Source: Ophiothrix spiculata (Eukaryota > Echinodermata > Ophiuroidea > Amphilepidida > Ophiotrichidae). Taken from it: DNA of 28,893 bases. The translations under genes and the position numbers were made by a program. Positions 19,905 to 28,893 of the stretch are shown here, piece after piece. The notes under the pieces are model-generated. The model was not told the origin of the DNA and made no database searches. It worked only from the letters and a program-made list of their open reading frames with translations. The stretch lies in NCBI GenBank assembly GCA_000969725.1, contig JXSR01S074779.1; one strand, given 5' to 3'. Each line of letters opens with the position of its first letter. Position 1 is the stretch's first letter.

Positions 19905-20655
19905 CTGTCCAACGTAATTGAACGTGTACTTGCACAACAACTTAAGCAGGATATGGATATTAATAAACTGCCCGAGCCCGTACAGTCAGCGTACAAACAA
20001 TAACATAGTACTGAATCCGCTTTGTTAAAGCCTCGGATGTAAAGCAGTGGTCTTGTAATGGTTTAAGGTATACCTTATGGATCAGACTCAGAGAGTTTAC
20101 ATAGATGGTATATCATCGCATCCACAACAGCTTTGGTATGTTGTACCACGGGGATCCGTGCTAGGTCCTTGCTGCTCTCGATCTACACACTTCCTCTCGG
20201 TGATATTTTTCGCAGGCATGGAATTTACGCAGACGATACCCAGATACCGGTATATTTGTCTGTTTGTCCAAACACACGCAACGGTGTTAAAATCGTGATT
20301 TCCAGAATTGAACAATACATAACTAACATCAATTCATGGATGCCAAGAAATTTCCTGAAACTTAACACAGACAAAACTGAAGTTGTATTTCTTGGTTTCA
20401 AAACACAATTTGTCAAGATTGACACTGCTTCTATTACCATTGGCGGTATAGAGATCCCTATTAAATCTGACCCTGTCAAAAACATTGGGGTCGTGTTCGA
20501 CTGTGGCTTAACCATATCTTCGCAAGTGGCTAGTGTGGTCAGATCCTCTATAATTTTCAACTTGTAAAAAATTGCCAGAGCTCGCAAAATTCAACTGTTG
20601 AGTATACTAAACGGGCAATAAACACTTTGGTCACACCAAGACTCGATTCACTGAG
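19905..20655 (+). pseudogene. CR1/L2-like non-LTR reverse transcriptase, decayed fragment
   Basis: Reverse transcriptase of a Jockey/CR1/L2-group retrotransposon, which would copy its RNA at a nicked chromosomal target. Recognisable pieces in order are LSNVIERVLAQQL (19905 on), VQSAYKQ-stop-HSTESALLK, QRVYIDGISS, RGSVLGP (motif B region, about 20150), LSIYTLPLGDIF and GIYADDTQ (catalytic YADD, about 20222-20240), NFLKLNTDKTEVVFLG and VKNIGVVFD, then KIARARK and TLVTPRLDS. An in-frame stop sits between YKQ and HST, one base is missing near 20170 (shifting LGP-LLFSIY), a stop follows FNL at 20565, and a further shift lies near 20625. The stretch between ALLK and QRVYID is far too short, so catalytic motif A (the first Asp) is deleted. 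Both LINE ends are missing. It is non-functional. Confidence 0.88.
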
Positions 20656-21019
20656 AGAGACCCTTAACGCCGTAACAACGCACTATTTTCTGCCATAAAA
20701 AACATGAATAATACATTGGAAGCCTTTTTCTGTAGTTATTTCTTGGAAATTTTAGAAAAATGCGAAAAAGTGACCCTAAAGTAGAAGAGCTTAAAAGATA
20801 TCGTAAAAAGACGACCCTTAGTGTCGAAAGTTACCCTGAAAAGGCACCTCTTTTTCTAAAGACGTCGACGACGCCAATGGGGCAAAACTGACCCTTATTC
20901 GACATGTATCTGACTCGCTGTTTCATCAGGAAATGTGTTTTTGTTTTCAATATCTCGTCTCATTATGAAGCAACGAGTATTATACTTAATATATATAGGC
21001 TCATATTTGGCTTTACTGT
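20656..21019. other. No gene; GACCCT-rich stretch
   Basis: Short words such as GTGACCCTAAAGT, GACGACCCTTAGTG, GTTACCCTGAAAAG and CTGACCCTTATTC recur in 20770-20900, giving weak local periodicity. No coding family was recognised. Confidence 0.4.
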
Positions 21020-21104
21020 CAAGCGATCAGCGAGTTGTTGATGGTAAATTTGGCGCAAATCCTTAGAGGGAGCGACAGTCACTGGCGATAGTTACTGCTA
21101 AGAT

Positions 21105-21170
21105 CCCTTGACAATTGGTATTAATGCCCTTGACAATTGGAATTAATGCCCTTGACAATTGGTATTAATG
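21105..21170. repeat. Three tandem 22-bp units inside repeat A copy 3
   Basis: CCCTTGACAATTGGTATTAA plus TG is repeated three times (21105-21126, 21127-21148, 21149-21170), the middle copy differing by one base (GGAATT). Family A copies 1 and 2 have the homologous 22-mer (CCCTTGTCAAGGGGAATTGA plus TG) only once, so this is a local triplication. Confidence 0.92.
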
Positions 21171-21632
21171 CCTAATTTTTAGCCGATCCCTATAGTTTCC
21201 CTTTATTCAAGTTTCAAGCTAAAATGATGACTAACAAATTATTGCTAACTAACATCTGGTATGACTATACATTAATCAAGTAACAGAATATTTATAGTAA
21301 AAAACACTCATTGAAAATGTAGTAAATCATCAAAAAAAATATGCCGCGCCACATCTAAAAGCACAAGTAGACGACTTTTTATTTCATTATGATTAATTAG
21401 TTAAATTTGTTCATATCCCTGAACATTCTTGGCCAGAAACATGTACCATTCGATGTAGTGCATCACAAAAAACTCTACATTTATCTGTTCATTTCCCCCC
21501 TTTTTGCGATTTGCAACTGCAACGTACTTTGATGTATGTATACAGGTACAATTCGAAAAACTCTTATGGTTTCTTTTTACATCTTCAAAAATCGATCTGC
21601 AAAAATGACAGATTTTCACAAGGCCTGAAAAA

Positions 21633-21718
21633 AAGATCGCTAAATAGCGGATATTTTAACAATTTAGCGATCATTTTTGAAGTTTAGCGATTAAAATGGG
21701 TTTAGCGATCATCGCTTA
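21633..21718. repeat. Cluster of TTTAGCGATC words, direct and inverted
   Basis: GATCGCTAAATAGCGGA, AATTTAGCGATCA, GTTTAGCGATTA, GGTTTAGCGATC and ATCGCTTAA occur within 90 bases, so the region can fold in several ways. It lies within the repeat A copy 3 territory and is followed by AAATCGGACCAAG, the inverse of the TTGGTCCGATTT end of the MITE at 7401. Confidence 0.7.
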
Positions 21719-22100
21719 ATGTTAGTGAAATCGGACCAAGATGTGTAACGTCTGTTATCTTTATATGGCATATTGGTTTGATTTAGCTGCAATGTCTATA
21801 CACCATATCACACAACATGTCAATATGCATACTAAGCAAACTCAGCTACAAATACTTTCAACAATGTAGGTCAAAGAAGTAATGTACGTGTTTCTAATAT
21901 ATAATATCACTTTAATTGTGATTTCGATGATTAGCAATATATTGTAATGTTTTAAGTTATGGTAAAATTACTTTATTAACTCATTAAGTATTGTGTCAAA
22001 ATCGAGTTGCCTGTTTGGAAAAACACGATAAATTTAACAATATAATTCATTTGGTCAACATACATATACAACATAGTAAAACGATCCAAAGCAAAAAGAG

Positions 22101-22814
22101 TGTTGTAGCACGTATCCCGAGTAACATGATACGAGCCTTAATAATGTTAATGTAGGGTACTTGAATGATTAGTCTTATTTTTAGTAACATATTTTGTCCT
22201 CTTCAATTAAGCATATGTTTCAAACACACGCATAAGGCTTATGCACTTTAGCCATAATATGCAACCATATTGAAGGACTCTTATTGCAGGTACTTACTCA
22301 TTCAGGGAATTCCATTTTGTGTTTTAGTGTGACATTTGTATGGTATATTTTATTTTAGTTTTCAATTTTTTTACACACTTTGATTTTTTGGTTATCCGTT
22401 ATTATGTACGTTCAATTTTATGTGATTTTTTAAAATGAGAACGGTCCAGTTTTATTTCCAAACCGCTGCTACCGGCCATGTCATCATTATTACATGTACA
22501 CAAAAGTATGTGTTAAATCTTTCAGGAACTAATACATCTATGTCAGGAAAAATGCAGTGCTTGTGATGTGTGTAAAAATGTTTCAATACTTAGACACACC
22601 TTGTCACACCCTACATGTGATTTCCTCAATATTTAAAAAATCAATTTTCAAAAACTTTCCAATCATTTTATCTTTTTTTGTAATAATATTTAAGTCGGTA
22701 AAATATTTTTGTGTTTAACTTTATAGATTAATATAGGGTAGTATAAAATTTTGTTTTTTTCTTTTTCTTATATTTAAATACAACTATCTTAACTGTAGAC
22801 ATGATAATGATGAT
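22101..22814. other. No recognisable feature
   Basis: AT-rich DNA with T-rich runs near 22360-22440 and 22670-22760. No open frame of note and no repeat partner found. Confidence 0.5.
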
Positions 22815-23048
22815 ACTTCTGCACACCAGATGTTTTACGTACCTCAGTGGTACTTTCAAATGCACTGCATCCGTCAGCTGATGTTCTGCTGTGTTTTTCT
22901 TGTTAGAGTAAAAAGAGGGGTGGGCTAATTGCTGTCATAAATCATTCTCTGACGTCTCTAACAAGAAGAAGAACATAGCAGCTGATATCGGATGCAGTAC
23001 ATCTGAAAGTATTACTGAGGTATGTAAAACATCTATAGTGCAGAAGTC
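22815..23048. mobile_element. Fold-back element with about 93-bp arms
   Basis: Left arm 22815-22908 (ACTTCTGCAC ... CTTGTTAGAG) and right arm 22956-23048 (CTCTAACAAG ... GTGCAGAAGT) are inverted copies with scattered mismatches, separated by a 47-base spacer containing AGAGGGGTGGGC. Both arms can be read as a similar short peptide, FCTPDVLRTSVVLS on the plus strand and FCTIDVLHTSVILS on the minus strand. The unit is either a fold-back transposon or a head-to-head duplication of a short segment. The minus-strand open frame 22935-23123 overlaps the right arm and is not recognised. Confidence 0.75.
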
Positions 23049-23744
23049 TAATTCATCATCGCCCTTTCTAGTTTCTACCACTACGTATGAATCTTCACTT
23101 TTATGGCTAAAATATGTTTGCACTCTATTTTATTTTACAAAACTGTTACATATTCATAAAAATCACACTTTTTAATTGTTTAATGCTAATGTATTATGCC
23201 AATACATGTTTTTTTTTTTTAATCAATAAAATTATTCGTATATTAGTCTGAAAGCGTGCTTACCTCTATCTGCTTCATCCAAACTGCTGTCAACAAGGTA
23301 ATGAAAATATTTTAAAACATATTTTTAACTTTGTATCCCAAAAAAATGCAAGTACTCATGATCAATCACTTATTCAAAAATATTGAGGCAAATTACCGAT
23401 AAATTCCCATTGGAATGCTTTGCGTGATTAATAGTTCACGATTTACACTCATACTGAAAAGATCATACTGTCAATACAGAAGAAAGTAAAATCATATGTG
23501 TCCCGTCATATCTAAAGGTACCTTAAGGTCGGAATAGTAAATTACGAGATACGGGATATTGAAGCTGAGCATAGTCAAAAATCACGTCCAATTTGCTGGT
23601 TAAAAATAAATATAAATATGTAGGTTTAAAATTATAAAAAGAAGGTGAAATCAAACACAAAGACTTTTTAATTTTTGACGAGATATATGCCGGGTCTTTT
23701 AACCGGTGGATATTTGCACATGCTACCTTTAACAATTATGATAA
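23049..23744. other. No recognisable feature
   Basis: AT-rich non-coding DNA with a T run at 23210-23220. The minus-strand frame 23523-23735 resembles nothing known to me. Confidence 0.45.
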
Positions 23745-24740
23745 ATTTGTGTGATACTGATGTTTATCTTCTTGTCAGTTCCGTCAGATCCAATTTGTAA
23801 GTATTAGCTACTAAAACAGTTTTGTTGGTTATATTCAGTAAAACTAATATGCTGTTAGTTAAATATGTAAATTGATTATTTCGAAACTTACACTTAACAA
23901 TATGCAGAATATATTCTTTGTCAATCAAACATCTTCAAACGTAATCCAAAATCCTAGGGAATTGTTCAAATGTATTTTTCAATAATTATCTATCGTCTCT
24001 GTTATAATAGTAATTTTCTCAATTTTGATTTTTTTGATATTCTTTAAATTTAACAAATGCGTCTTTAAACCTAACTACAAATTGAAATCAAATCGTGCAG
24101 AAACGTTATGAGGAATCAAGTAAAGATTATGTTTGCCTCACGCCCCACACTGGGTAATGAGCTATAGGAGAAACAGTATTCATTTTGTGATGATTACAGA
24201 ATTACTATCAACCATGTAGTTAAATGTCTTTGGATTATGACAAACTACATAGCGGGGATATTATCTGCACCAATACTAAAATGCTTAATGACCTAAAATG
24301 TGATACCTCATAAAGACTTTAATGTAAAAATCTTTCCAAGTTCTGAAATTCTTGCTCAGTTATCAAGATTTAAATGCGTTTAGTTTTGACTAATAGCTTT
24401 TTTTTTTACTGTAACAGTATCAATAATTAACGCTGGTGCAAAAAAAAATGTTTACTCTACTTGTGCACGAAATTATTTGAAATTAAGCTATTTTTGAACA
24501 TTTTGAAAATATAAGCTATCACTATTAGTTTATATGCGTAACTCAGAACACATTTCTTTAACATTAAAATTGTATGCCTTCAGAGTAATTTTCAACTTGC
24601 TTCGTTTCAAATTCAGTTGCTTTCCTTTTTTCTGGAAGTTTATAACATTTTTACTACGTGTAGATATACTACGTGTAGATATTGAATCTTCTCATTAAAA
24701 ATCAAAATAAAATTTCCTCTTTCATTTTATCAGTAATGTA
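23745..24740. repeat. Dispersed repeat F, copy 2
   Basis: Direct-orientation partner of 15878-16900 (blocks listed there). The same order of blocks is kept across about 1 kb. It ends shortly before the TA-flanked transposon. Confidence 0.72.
24652..24681. repeat. Perfect 15-bp tandem duplication
   Basis: TACTACGTGTAGATA occurs twice without a gap (24652-24666 and 24667-24681). Repeat F copy 1 shows no such doubling. Confidence 0.9.
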
Positions 24741-24778
24741 ATATCGAATTAACATCATCACCCACAAACAACATAATA

Positions 24779-25812
24779 CAGTGTGTCCTAGAATGAAGAT
24801 ATCAAGATTTCAATACCGCATAATTCAAAAACTAAATTAATCCGGACAATGAAAGTTGATGACAATTATGCCCAATGTCTCTACTTGCTTCAGTGCAAAA
24901 ATAAAGAAAATCCATGCATTATTTTTTTAGAATTGAGCGTTTGAAGCTCCCAGTTTGGAGAGGTCGTAAAAATCCAGTGGTAATTTTCAGTGGAAGTATG
25001 CGAGCAAGGATGTCATCTTTTACCAACATTTCTGTTTTGTTTCACATGTTACTTCTCCTTGATGATGCCTTGAAGTCTTAACAAAGGTTCAGCTGAATGT
25101 TAACTCGGCTTCTACGTACCAGGGCGTCCACATTCTTTTTTTTTTTTGCAGTTCCTTCTGCCATCTGATACCATAAGCTTTATATTTTCTGACATTTGTA
25201 AGATGGGCTACTCGTGCGATGAGGATATCTGGCTCCTGGAAGTGTTAAATAAATCTTTCCATTGTTTCAATGATACCTGCACTTTGCAGATATTGGTCAA
25301 TTATGATACTCTTTCCTCCATTGACAAATGAGGTGTTGTCTTTGCTTTGAATTACCATATTCCTACAACCACTGCTACCAGGGTGGCAGCCCTTTAGCGT
25401 GCTTTCCAATTGCCCGCTAAATGATTTTCCTAAACAATTACTTAATAAAATTCATTAAATGATTTTTACATATGAAAAGGAACCAGATTTAGGTTAAAAT
25501 AATCTTGAAAACAAAAACACTTATAATTGAACAAATATTATCACGGTTATGTCTGTAAAGATGGAGTTCTTCGTCACTGTTCGTTGCCTGTGGAATGTTT
25601 ACAACTTACCCAAACTGGGAAAAGTGTCCAAATTTCTCTGGAGCTTCAAACGCTAACTTCTAAAAAACTAACGCCTTGATTTTGTTTGTTTTTTGCACCA
25701 CAGCAAGTCAAGACATTAGGCATGATTGTCAAAAAGTTTCATTGTCTGAAATAATTTGGTTTTTGAATTATGTAGCGTTGAAATCTTGATAACTTCATTC
25801 TGGGACATACTG
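24779..25812. mobile_element. TA-flanked DNA transposon with about 175-bp TIRs (Tc1/mariner/IS630-like)
   Basis: Left end CAGTGTGTCCTAGAATGAAG and inverted right end CAGTATGTCCCAGAATGAAG are flanked by TA (24777-24778 and 25813-25814). Complementarity continues at roughly 80 percent by eye through ATCAAGATTTCAA, CATAATTCAAAAAC, GACAATGAAA and GCGTTTGAAGCTCC, giving TIRs of 24779-24952 and 25638-25812. The interior carries a decayed transposase start on the minus strand. The ends share the CAG-x-x-TGTCC-x-A pattern with the element at 13255-14351, but the rest of the TIR differs, so these are two families. Confidence 0.87.
25020..25335 (-). pseudogene. Decayed transposase N-terminus (DUF4817-like helix-turn-helix)
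   Basis: Reading the minus strand from about 25330, SMEERV is followed, after a frame change, by IIIDQYLQSAGIIETMERFI, a stop, HFQEPDILIA and LTNVRKYKAYGI. After the poly-A-like run at 25135-25145 (plus-strand T run) and another shift comes ECGRPGT, then further broken frame. This order matches the N-terminal DNA-binding helix-turn-helix region of IS630/Tc3-like animal transposases: an 'EER ... I ... Y' helix, then '(R/K)NVRKY...G', then a GRP-R/T linker. The catalytic DDE domain is absent, consistent with internal deletion of an element only about 1 kb long. At least one stop and two frame changes make it inactive. The family assignment is by eye and should be treated as probable rather than certain. 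Confidence 0.55.
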
Positions 25813-25961
25813 TATTCAGCGTTTTATAAATAGCAGGTAAGGTATTACATTAACCACAATTCAAACTACATATATGACAGTTTACAAACAATAATCATCA
25901 CATTTTTTTTTAATTATAAGTATATTTAATATATGTTCTAACCACTGGGCCACAGTGTTAC

Positions 25962-25972
25962 ACATACTGTAT
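25962..25972. repeat. Target-site duplication, 3' side of the RTE insertion
   Basis: ACATACTGTAT, identical to 27716-27726. The two copies bracket the RTE fragment exactly. Confidence 0.85.
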
Positions 25973-27715
25973 CTATCTATATATCTATGTCGACCGCGGT
26001 CGGAAGCCATGATGAATTTTCTTCACTGTTGTCTGTTTAGCATGAATTTGAGAAGTTCTTTTTGATCAATGCCAGCATCCTGTGTAAGAAGTACTGGGTA
26101 AGTCAGCCTTGGTCTTCCCTGTGCACGTGTTCCTTGGGTGGGCGTCCAGAAGACTAATCCAGACACTGGTTCCTCAAGCCGTCTAGCACAGTGAGCAGCA
26201 AAGTTTAGGCGGCGACCTCTCACTATTTCTGACAGTTTGGGTATATCACCATATATTACCTTCCTGGTAGGATGATCTCTCCAGTTGAGGTTTTGACCCA
26301 TCATTAATAGTCTGGTGTAGCACCCATCTAACCTGGCTTCAAGTCTTTCTGTCAGTGTCCAGTCTTCTGAGCCATACAACAGAATACTTTCTACGGCTGC
26401 ACGGAAGACGCTGATCTTTAACAAGTCTGGTAGATTGGATTTCCAGAGAGGGCGCATTTTGTTACAAGCTTTCCATGCAAGGGCTTTTCGGACATGAAAA
26501 TCATTTTACGACTCGTCTACCCAAGATCCCAGGTATTGAAAGTCTTGGACCTGGTCTAGTTGACTTCCCTCTATTGTGGGCAGTGCAACTTCAGTCTTGA
26601 TGTGATATGGCATGAATTTGGTTTTTGAAGCATCCTCAACTCTTGTCAGCAGTTCTTGAGCTTGTTGTAATGTGTCAGGTAGCAAGGCAATGTCATCTGC
26701 GAAATCTAGGTCGGTAATGACTTCTGCAGGGTGCCTTCGACTTCTTCGAGGTGTTACTGTAAAGCCCAGCATGTCCTTGTCTTCTCTGATTGCCATTCTC
26801 ATCACATAATCTAGCACAATGATGGACAGGTATGGTGCTAAAGTATCGCCTTGTAGCACTCCTGCTAGTATCTCGAAAGCCTCAGTTTCACCATCTGGTG
26901 ATAACACAACTGCTTTTGTGCTGCTATACATGGTATTGATTGCTTCGACGATGGTATTCGGAATCCCGTAAGCAGTGAGAATCTTGAGCGTTTTACCTCT
27001 GTGTACTGAATCAAAGGCATTCTTGAAGTCTATGAAGGTGATGACACATTCAAGATTCTTGTCCTTGATTCCTTCTATAAGTCTTCGTAAGGCAAGGATG
27101 TGGGAAGTAGTTGAGCGTTCAGCGCGAAACCCATTTTGGTTTGGTCTAAGCAGAGGTTCAATGTGGGGTCGAATGCGATTGAGTATCAAGCGGTTGAAGA
27201 TCTTTGCTGCTATGGATGTTAAGCTGATGCCCCTATAATTGGATGCTTTGCTGAGATCACCCTTCTTAGGAATTGGTACTATTCCACTTAGGGACCATTC
27301 TTGTGGTTTTTCACCTCTAAGCAGCGTACATTGCAGATATCTAGTAGTATGTTGTTGAAACTACCAGATTTCCAAACCTCAGCAGGTATTTCATCAAGGC
27401 CAGAAGCTTTACCATTCGACAATTTTCTAAGTACAGCCTGAAGTTCTTCAGCTGTGAAAGCTCCTGTTTCAATTGGCAAAGTATTCTCATTGATGGTTTG
27501 GATTTCCTCATCAGGGTTGGTAGCTGAAGGTGGGGATCCTAGTAGGGTGGAAAAGTAGTCTCTCCATTCCTTACAGCGTTCCGATGAGGTGTTGCCTTTA
27601 AGTCTACCCGATCTGGTTGCTGTTCTGCCAGTTACATCATTTATCACTGCCCATGCCATCCCACTCTGCCTGCTTTGAGAAGCTGATCTGATGGTACTTA
27701 TTTTTTCTTGGAGAT
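25973..27715 (-). mobile_element. 5'-truncated RTE-clade non-LTR retrotransposon insertion
   Basis: A 1743-bp insertion on the minus strand, bounded by perfect 11-bp target-site duplications. The 3' end, at low coordinates, finishes in an ATCTATCTATATATCTAT-type short tandem tail (25971-25988 on the plus strand), as is usual for RTE elements rather than a poly-A tail. The 5' end begins inside the linker before the reverse transcriptase (QEKISTIR), so the endonuclease domain was never copied, which is the signature of incomplete target-primed reverse transcription. Confidence 0.92.
25999..27715 (-). pseudogene. RTE-type reverse transcriptase open reading frame, disrupted
   Basis: Encodes the reverse transcriptase half of an RTE polyprotein. 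In order on the minus strand are the linker (GMAWAVINDVTGR), LSNGKASGLDEIPAEVWK, IVPIPKKGDLSKASNYRGIS, then FIDFKNAFDSV (motif A), GVLQGDTLAPYL (motif B), LDFADDIALL (motif C), FQYLGSW, and the C-terminal region with LLYGSEDWTL, NWRDHPTRKVIYGDIP and GRPRLTYP. Breaks are a one-base frameshift near 27325 (between ICNV and RGEKPQEW), an in-frame TAA at 26506-26508 after YLGSWVDES, and TGA at 26023-26025 where the family usually has Trp (NRQQ-W-RKF). A short in-frame loss seems to have removed the conserved G-L-x-x-N block before KTKFMPY. All three catalytic Asp positions remain, but the frame cannot be translated through. Confidence 0.92.
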
Positions 27716-27726
27716 ACATACTGTAT
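27716..27726. repeat. Target-site duplication, 5' side of the RTE insertion
   Basis: ACATACTGTAT, identical to 25962-25972, lying immediately upstream (minus strand) of the truncated RTE frame. Confidence 0.85.
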
Positions 27727-28893
27727 ACAACATAGATATAAAACTTTTTTATAAGATGTGTCTTGTTTCTTTTCATTGTTAGTGTCATTTGTTTCTTGGT
27801 ACCAAGCCTTGCAATGCTATGACGCGCAATAAATCATTTTGAGCACATCAGGCGTTGTTCGAAATTCAATATTTGATGCAAATGCACGGTTCATATCAAT
27901 CTAATAAACATTAATGGTTGGCACTGAATAGATTACCTTGATTGAACATTCGTCATCTAGTGTAACATATCCAATTACATATTGACAACAGTATGGTTCA
28001 TGATGTATAGCACACTTTTGCAATTATGAGTCTGACGATGATAATTACTTATTCCTTTTGGTTAAATGCTTTAGCAATTGTATGCAACTGATTTTAAATG
28101 AATAATTTAACAAAGAGAAAGGTACTGTATCTAAAATAAAAAGGTGGATTTTTCTTGCCACCATACAAATACAATGTCAATAAAAACATTATATCGTAAT
28201 TTTGTGTTGGTTTCACATGGAGCGCCTCTGACCTCGCAGGTTTAATATAGAAAACAATCTATAATGAAATAAAATATGATACAATGAAATGAAACGAAAT
28301 ACCTGAAAATAATAAAATAAAACTATCAGGAACTCATTTTTTGAAAAACAAGTTGTCTCTAAGCCGTTTTGCAATTTAGCTCTTCATTTCTTAATGAGTT
28401 TATTCCTGCCTGTCAATTATAGATGTATCTGAACATCATATTAGTCAGGTAGATTTCAGCCAAATTATCGCATAAGTGTCATAATGGGTATATATGCAAT
28501 TTTGTTGATGAAATTGATAGTTTAGAGCGTGTACTTAAGAACCTGAATGATGCCAAAAATACACGCTTGAGCAATTTTTGTTATTAGCGTCAAAGCCGTT
28601 CCCCCTTTTTTTACATGCCGTATTCAATGTGACAGATCCCATTTGAGTTGTAAATATGTCATATTTGGTATCAAATTAATGCTTATGAAGTATATAATGT
28701 GACTCTCTAAACATCTCTTGAATGCTTGAACTTCAAAATGGCCGCCAAGCTGGCATATTTTCAAAGAAATCGACAAAAGTAGCCCTAAGAAAGCCAAATA
28801 TTCTGAAATATATATACAGAGGAACATTTTAGTTAAAATTAAGATTATTTGTCCTCAAGATGTACCGTTCATATCTTTAAAATTAAAAAAATA
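27727..28893. other. No gene; short repeat C-related block
   Basis: AT-rich DNA to the end of the window. The segment 28333-28400 (GGAACTCATTTTTTGAAAAA, then GTCTCTAAGCCGTTTTGCA) matches 17946-18000 in repeat C copy 2. The minus-strand frame 28624-28827 has no recognisable features. Confidence 0.5.

Larger units (their letters stand above)
21020..22100. repeat. Repeat family A, diverged copy 3
   Basis: Weaker collinear matches to copies 1 and 2: GGCGATAGTTACTGCTAAGA against GGCGATAATAACTGCCACGA, followed by TCCCTTG, ACATCTAAAAG against ACATCGAAAGG, TTTAGCTGCAATGTCTA followed by ATCACACA, TATGCATACTAAG, AATGTAGGTCAAAGAA, and AAATTTAACAAT near 22030. It is older than copies 1 and 2, with large gaps, and carries its own local expansions at 21105-21170 and 21633-21718. 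Confidence 0.62.

Noticed and set aside
20225..20587. 120-codon minus-strand frame
   Set aside because: Antisense of the CR1/L2-like pseudogene, which has the recognisable motifs on the plus strand.
25935..25953. Minus-strand GTGGCCCAGTGGTTAGAAC, a good tRNA-type A box
   Set aside because: No B box follows at the expected distance; the downstream sequence is AT-rich. At most it is a truncated SINE remnant.
26975..27238. 87-codon plus-strand frame
   Set aside because: It is the antisense shadow of the RTE reverse transcriptase frame.

Overview
This window looks like intergenic or intronic DNA from an animal nuclear genome, most likely a non-arthropod invertebrate (marine lophotrochozoan or deuterostome are both possible; I cannot name the species). 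The reasons are strong AT-richness with no long intact open reading frames, no bacterial-style gene packing, decayed non-LTR retrotransposons of RTE and CR1/L2-like types, TTAGGG-type telomeric repeats, many inverted-repeat (TIR) DNA elements, and a 449-base N gap from scaffolding. No complete host gene is visible. The only host-like coding signal is one candidate terminal exon at 10022-10131 (+).

Left part (1-10 kb): a long dispersed repeat (family A, 585-2690, preceded by a second repeat G), perfect and near-perfect tandem duplications (625-884, 3465-3574), a cluster of TGACAAATT-like words with two fold-back units (4130-5100), a repeat C segment holding two oppositely oriented copies of one small TIR element (6161-6474 and 7401-7831), a telomere-like array enclosed by inverted repeats (8142-8320), a nested palindrome resembling a LINE 3' end (8810-8970), and a truncated TTAA-flanked element (9081-9424).

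Middle (10-20 kb): the candidate exon, a degenerate minisatellite (10427-10650), the second copy of family A (11325-13225), a TA-flanked TIR element (13255-14351), a TTA-flanked PIF/Harbinger-like MITE (15095-15237), the gap (15295-15743), a 131-bp segment at the gap edge repeated almost perfectly 3.9 kb away, repeat F, the complete copy of the TTAA element (17138-17734), and a tRNA-like SINE head (about 19085-19170).

Right part (20-28.9 kb): a CR1/L2-like reverse transcriptase pseudogene (19905-20655), a diverged third copy of family A (21020-22100), a 93-bp-armed fold-back (22815-23048), repeat F copy 2, a TA-flanked DNA transposon with 175-bp TIRs and a decayed transposase start (24779-25812), and a 5'-truncated RTE insertion with a perfect 11-bp target-site duplication (25973-27715). 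The elements do not form a pathway: the window is a layered record of transposition, with insertions nested inside older repeats. I found no convincing new functional system. The most distinctive structures are the telomere-like array inside a TA-flanked inverted-repeat element and the gap-edge duplication.
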